In this document: piece after piece, positions 60,083 to 64,000 of the stretch
Layout: every line of letters starts with the position of its first letter
Position numbering within the stretch: position 1 is the first letter of the stretch
From: Terfezia claveryi
Taxonomy: Eukaryota; Ascomycota; Pezizomycetes; Pezizales; Pezizaceae
Assembly: GCA_015179025.1 (NCBI GenBank)
Contig: WHUX01000118.1
Coordinates: 104,015 to 168,014 of the forward strand
Direction of reading: 5' to 3'
Length of the DNA: 64,000 bases
The notes under the pieces: model-generated
What the model was told of the DNA's origin: nothing
The model's database searches: none
Seen by the model: the letters and a program-made list of their open reading frames with translations, nothing else
Translations under genes and position numbers: made by a program

Positions 60083-62215
60083 TCACAGTACATCTGCTCT
60101 CCACCATACCCCATCATCCCGGTTCCCCTTACGCCATCTCAGGCACATACAAATCTCCCCCTCAATGCCAAACGCATCCTCCCCATCTAAGGTAACATTA
60201 GCCATTACCTTCACGCACGTACCACCCCTCACCCTACCGAGGCCTGGAGGATGCACTTTCTGGGCATTCCTAGTCAAATTTCCTGCCTTGCCCGTCTCCC
60301 CCTTTCTTGCTCCTTCTCCTTCTTTTCCCTTCACCTCTTCTTCCCCATTCAGTTCCTCCTGCATCTTCCCTTTGACGGGTATCACGACCTTTGGATGCCT
60401 CCCCAGGACAGCAGTACCATGTTGTCCCTCGGCACCAACCCGTTTGGACTCGTGAACTGACCCATAGGAGGAATAGTCCTTCCCTCCTTCCTTTCTCTAT
60501 CAACCACCCTTTTCTCCTTTGGATTTATCTTGAACTTTCTTCACCGGGGTCCCCCCCCCTCCTCCAAACCATTATCATACCCGACTCCAAGTGATCCGTC
60601 CTTGCCCAGCTCCCCTCTCTTCCGAATCCTCTCACTTGGATTTCGCAACATCTCCCCGTCAGCAATCTTCTCCTCCTCAGCAATCACCTCCCCAAGAGAC
60701 TTATAGTTGCGAGGCATTTCTACCTCAGCCTCAGTTTTCGCCTTCTGGAGCTCAAAGTCACTCAATCTGACAGTCTTCGCACCGAACAAGTTCACCGGCT
60801 TGACTGCTGACAGATGAGAGCCCTCTTCCCTAACGACACAGGCAATATTGCGTGCCGTCCTCCATGCACTTTCCTCGGTATCAAAGGGGCATCAATGATC
60901 TGTGCGTGACTCCCTCCACCGACACAATACCAACCCTAACAACAACCCACGCCCCTTCACCCTTCTTTTGTTCTCTCTCCCTCGAGATTCCAATCAAATA
61001 CTCCCTCATACTAAATCCACTTCCAGTATCACAACACTTGATGTTCTCAGTCGTTCGCATAATATTATACCCATCAGGATCTCAATCTTTCCCATCCCCC
61101 TACCTCCAGGGTATATTTTTCCTATCCCAGGTAGTCTCTGACTACTATTCAGATCAAGATTCTCCAAATCAATGGCGTTGTTCTGGGTCCCATGGACGAC
61201 ACCTTTACTCCAAACAAATAAGATAGAAGTTCCATGAGTACTAACACAATGAAGCAGGTCATTCTTCCCTACAAGGCTAAATGGAAACCTAACAGTCATA
61301 ACCTTTGCTTTTGGTGCAGTAGGGTGGAGCGGAACATCAACAACCTCCAACGAAATCTTCAGAAACGACAGGGAATCTGACTTGCCAATCGTGGGAACTT
61401 GACCTGGTTCAGGCAACGATGGATGTTGAGGTTTCGTTACTGGCTCCGCCTTACTGTTTTCTGGTACAAGCTGCCGGTAACTTGGTGGCCCCCCATGTGT
61501 ATCACGTAGACTTCGTCGAAAAGCTTCTTGAAGTTCTGCATCTTGCTCTAGATATTCGCCTTCGGAACCATCATCATTGATTTCGATAGTCCTTGTACTG
61601 TCATCCCACGTTGGGTCTCGTTTCTTAAAAAGGGCTTGAGGAGTAGGAATTGCTCTCCGCACGTCTCGTGTTGCGTAGGTGCGTAGACTGGTTTGTACCT
61701 TTCCTCTAGCTTTGAACTCCAAGTCTCTCAGTTCGCTAGCCCTTCTCTTCAGTTCCCAACGGTACTGTTGATCCCGCTCATATTCCTTCTCCCTCTCGGC
61801 GTCAGAGTCGCCTTGCCTACCGCCATTGCTGCTTTCAGCGTCAGTCGAGATCTGGTCTTCACCCACCATCACGCCAGACTCCGAAAACGGTATGACCCAT
61901 TCATCCGACGCGTGCGTCTCCTCTTGCCTCTGTTCTCCTTAGTTTGTGACGTGGACTTTGGGTTGGAAGGCAGATCTCCATCATTTTTAGGGCCAGTGCT
62001 GCTAGAACGACATCGACGCTTCGAAGGTGTCCCAGGAACTTCTGCAGCAGGCTTGCGTTTCGAAGGTGTTTTGAGCGGAGTCTTAGATGCTCTGCGGGTT
62101 GGCCCGGGCTGGCTCGACGCTATTAAGGCTCGTGCTGGAAAGAATTCGATGTCGGATCTTGGGCTTCGGGACTGGACGAGATGCGTTTGGGTGGATATCT
62201 CCTTGTTCGGGGCAT
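60083..62215 (-). CDS. Uncharacterised protein with ubiquitin-interacting-like motif
   Basis: Several minus-strand exons form one plausible gene; borders are provisional. A start at ATG 62215 (MPRTRRYPPKR) leads into a basic, Thr-Pro-Lys-rich stretch (TPLKTPSKRK, GTPSKRRCRSS) that may be a nuclear-localisation region. The largest exon (about 61.95-61.05 kb) includes EQDAELQEAFRRSLRD near 61.52 kb, which fits the ubiquitin-interacting motif (acidic run, then L..A...SL). Later segments read REYLIGISREREQKKGEG (near 61.0 kb), VNLFGAKTVRLSDFELQKAK (60.78 kb) and, after an intron of about 55 bases near 60.5 kb, a Glu/Lys/Gly-rich part ending at the stop codon 60083. The frame changes between these blocks require about four introns that I could not all place. 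Proposed role: a nuclear ubiquitin-binding factor; this is inference from the motif alone. Confidence 0.5.
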
Positions 62216-63355
62216 TTTCTGTTGGGGCGTGTGCAGATCCCGATGTAGTGTCAAACAGCTGAGCCCCGCCTGTAGTTAGTAGGGACCTTGCAGGTGTAGT
62301 TCAGGCGTGTGTTTGTTTGTTGACGAGCCTTTGAATGCCAGGTCAAGAGTTGAAGTCTGTAAGACTCTGTACCAACCTGAAGTCACAGCTTATCCAGTAC
62401 TTGGAGGTCCTACCAATTTAAGAAGCTGTAGTGTCGAGAGTGCTGCCAAGCCCTCAGAATGCGACGTGACACAGAAGACTTTTTGTTTTGTTTGTGTTTA
62501 CCACTGTTCCCGTTGAAATTTGCGCAACCATCTGCTCCTGAAAGGCAGTGAAACTCGCTCAGTCAGCCTCCGTATACATCTACACCTCTCTCGCCCAATC
62601 CCTCCTCCCTCCTTGGGCAACACGTATCACCTTCAACCCAGAGCTAACCAAATAGGTCACCTCACCGGGTGCTGTCGAATTGAAGGCCTCCAGAATGAGA
62701 TTTCTAGGTGATATCCTACAGAAACCCGACTTTCTTGCAGCTGCAAACCGCACATCCTAATGAGGATAGTCACTGGATAGGTAGTGCACTCACCTATAAA
62801 GTAACGTTCCAGATTGCACAGTAGCCTTTTAGAAGCCAAGATAGACAGCATCACGTATCACGCCCCCAAAGCCATATAAGTAGAAGGCGCAAATTCAACA
62901 TAACAAAATTCTGCCACCTACCACTTATAATTGCAAGCTCCTTCACTGGAAATTATACCCCGCCGCCCAGAGGAGCCCCAGCACTCTAGAATACCGCTTG
63001 GTATGCACCTCGAGATCACAGCCGCAGGAAACCGCCAGCTAGTCGCTTGATAGCGTCCTTTAGCATAGAACGACAGTTGTGTTTTATGATATCGACTCCT
63101 AGTTGTATTCAAGTTAAGATATGAAAGTAAAATTTTGGCTTCATCAGAACCCAATTTATATATGTCTAGCTAAAAGTTAGGGCAGGGTTTGTCTTGTATG
63201 ACTCAGAGCCTGCAACTTTGAAACCTATAAATACCCTAACCAGACTATAAATACCCATGTTACGACGCAATATTTAGTCTGATTCTGAACAATACACCTT
63301 TGGGGTAAATTAGCAGGACGCTCGATCAGATACATAATATGTACTCTGTATCATT

Positions 63356-63450
63356 CCTCTTTTTATTTTTATTTTTATTTTATTTTTATTTTTATTTTTA
63401 TTTTTATTTACTTTTATTTTTATTTTTATTTTATTTATTTTTTCTTATTT
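63356..63450. repeat. (TTTTTA)n microsatellite
   Basis: About 90 bases of TTTTTA units with a few TTTTA and TTTACT variants; strongly strand-biased (T-rich on +). Confidence 0.85.
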
Positions 63451-63914
63451 ATATTTTAAAGAAGTCTAAGCTCAAGGCGAAATTCCTAATCAAGGAAAAT
63501 AACAGACCGGGAATCGAAATATAACGAAGGCAAAAAAAACCAACCCACATTGAGACATCTCCTCTGGGTCTCATCCAGGGCTTCATATATCACAACAACG
63601 ACGTGTCCATAACCAAACCCGTACTCTCCCAAAATACCCAACTCCTTCCTCTAGTAAAACCACAAGGCTACGCTACGCCACGCCGCCACGCCGCCACGTC
63701 ATAGCCATTCCCTCGACCACACCTTCCCTATAACCTACTTCAGTTTCAACATCCTTTATCCTTATACCCCGCCTCTTTACATACAATCATTATCCCCCTC
63801 TTAATTGCATCATATGCTGTTTGTGACTTTGTGACAGGATGGGCAGTTGTAGTTGGTTATGTAGTGGATTGGGATATGTTGGAATATGGATAACCCGCTA
63901 GCCTATCAGACACA

Positions 63915-64000
63915 TGTGAAGATACGGATGCGGATATGGATACGGATGCGGATATGTATGACGAGTATGGATGCTGGATATGTGCGGATATAGATGGATA
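63915..64000. repeat. Degenerate GGATA(C/T)GGATGC tandem repeat
   Basis: Repeated 6-base words GGATAC, GGATGC, GGATAT run to the end of the window, so the array may continue beyond it. Confidence 0.7.

Larger units (their letters stand above)
62216..64000. other. Intergenic region with low-complexity repeats
   Basis: Upstream region of the gene ending at 62215, then AT-rich DNA. No gene seen. It holds the TTTTTA microsatellite at 63356-63450 and a degenerate GGATACGGATGC-type tandem repeat at the window end. Confidence 0.5.

Noticed and set aside
61693..62262. 189-codon + strand frame
   Set aside because: It overlaps the better-supported minus-strand coding blocks with NLS-like and UIM-like motifs and looks like their antisense shadow.
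1..64000. CRISPR array, bacterial operon or phage features
   Set aside because: No regularly spaced direct repeats, no operon-like gene packing and no ribosome-binding pattern; spliceosomal introns show a eukaryotic origin.

Overview
The window reads as nuclear DNA of a filamentous ascomycete (Pezizomycotina). Genes carry short introns of about 50-150 bases with GT..CTRAY..AG signals, and the gene set is typical of such fungi: a secreted large-subunit catalase, a Zn2Cys6 transcription factor with a fungal activator middle domain, an ankyrin protein with a fungal NLR-type N-terminal domain, and a TRANK1-like UvrD helicase. I cannot name the species. Genes are sparse and separated by long AT-rich stretches holding decayed Tc1/mariner and pogo-type DNA transposons.

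Layout. 1-5.5 kb: no recognisable gene. 5.5-11.4 kb: a long, less AT-rich leader with one exon-like stretch (6641-6951), then a two-exon gene for a conserved fungal protein of unknown function (8187-11389, +). 13.6-16.6 kb: weak coding traces and an imperfect long inverted repeat (about 15834-16605) around a 136-codon frame. 17.5-19.6 kb: ankyrin protein (-). 21.0-23.4 kb: secreted catalase (-, four exons). 23.5-33 kb: AT-rich desert with a Tc1/mariner transposase remnant near 31 kb. 33.0-34.7 kb: single-exon RING-H2 protein (+). 34.9-36.2 kb: two nested pogo-like terminal-repeat elements. 37.3 kb: possible small Cys-rich protein. 40.3-43.2 kb: Zn2Cys6 factor (+, eight exons, one of 14 bases). 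44.2-52.5 kb: giant multi-exon UvrD/TRANK1-like helicase ending in IQ motifs and a Gly/Lys tail (-). 55.1-58.5 kb: two tandem paralogous membrane proteins of unknown function (-). 60.1-62.2 kb: an uncharacterised protein with a ubiquitin-interacting-like motif (-). 62.2-64 kb: low-complexity repeats.

The genes do not form an obvious pathway or biosynthetic cluster. Catalase is the only clear enzyme of metabolism; the others suggest regulation (Zn2Cys6, RING-H2, UIM), self/non-self or scaffold functions (ankyrin protein) and nucleic-acid remodelling (helicase). The least explained items are the tandem membrane-protein family, the architecture of the giant helicase, and the long inverted repeat at 16 kb. 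Exon borders were worked out by eye from splice signals and frame continuity; no search was run, so family names come from recognised motifs.
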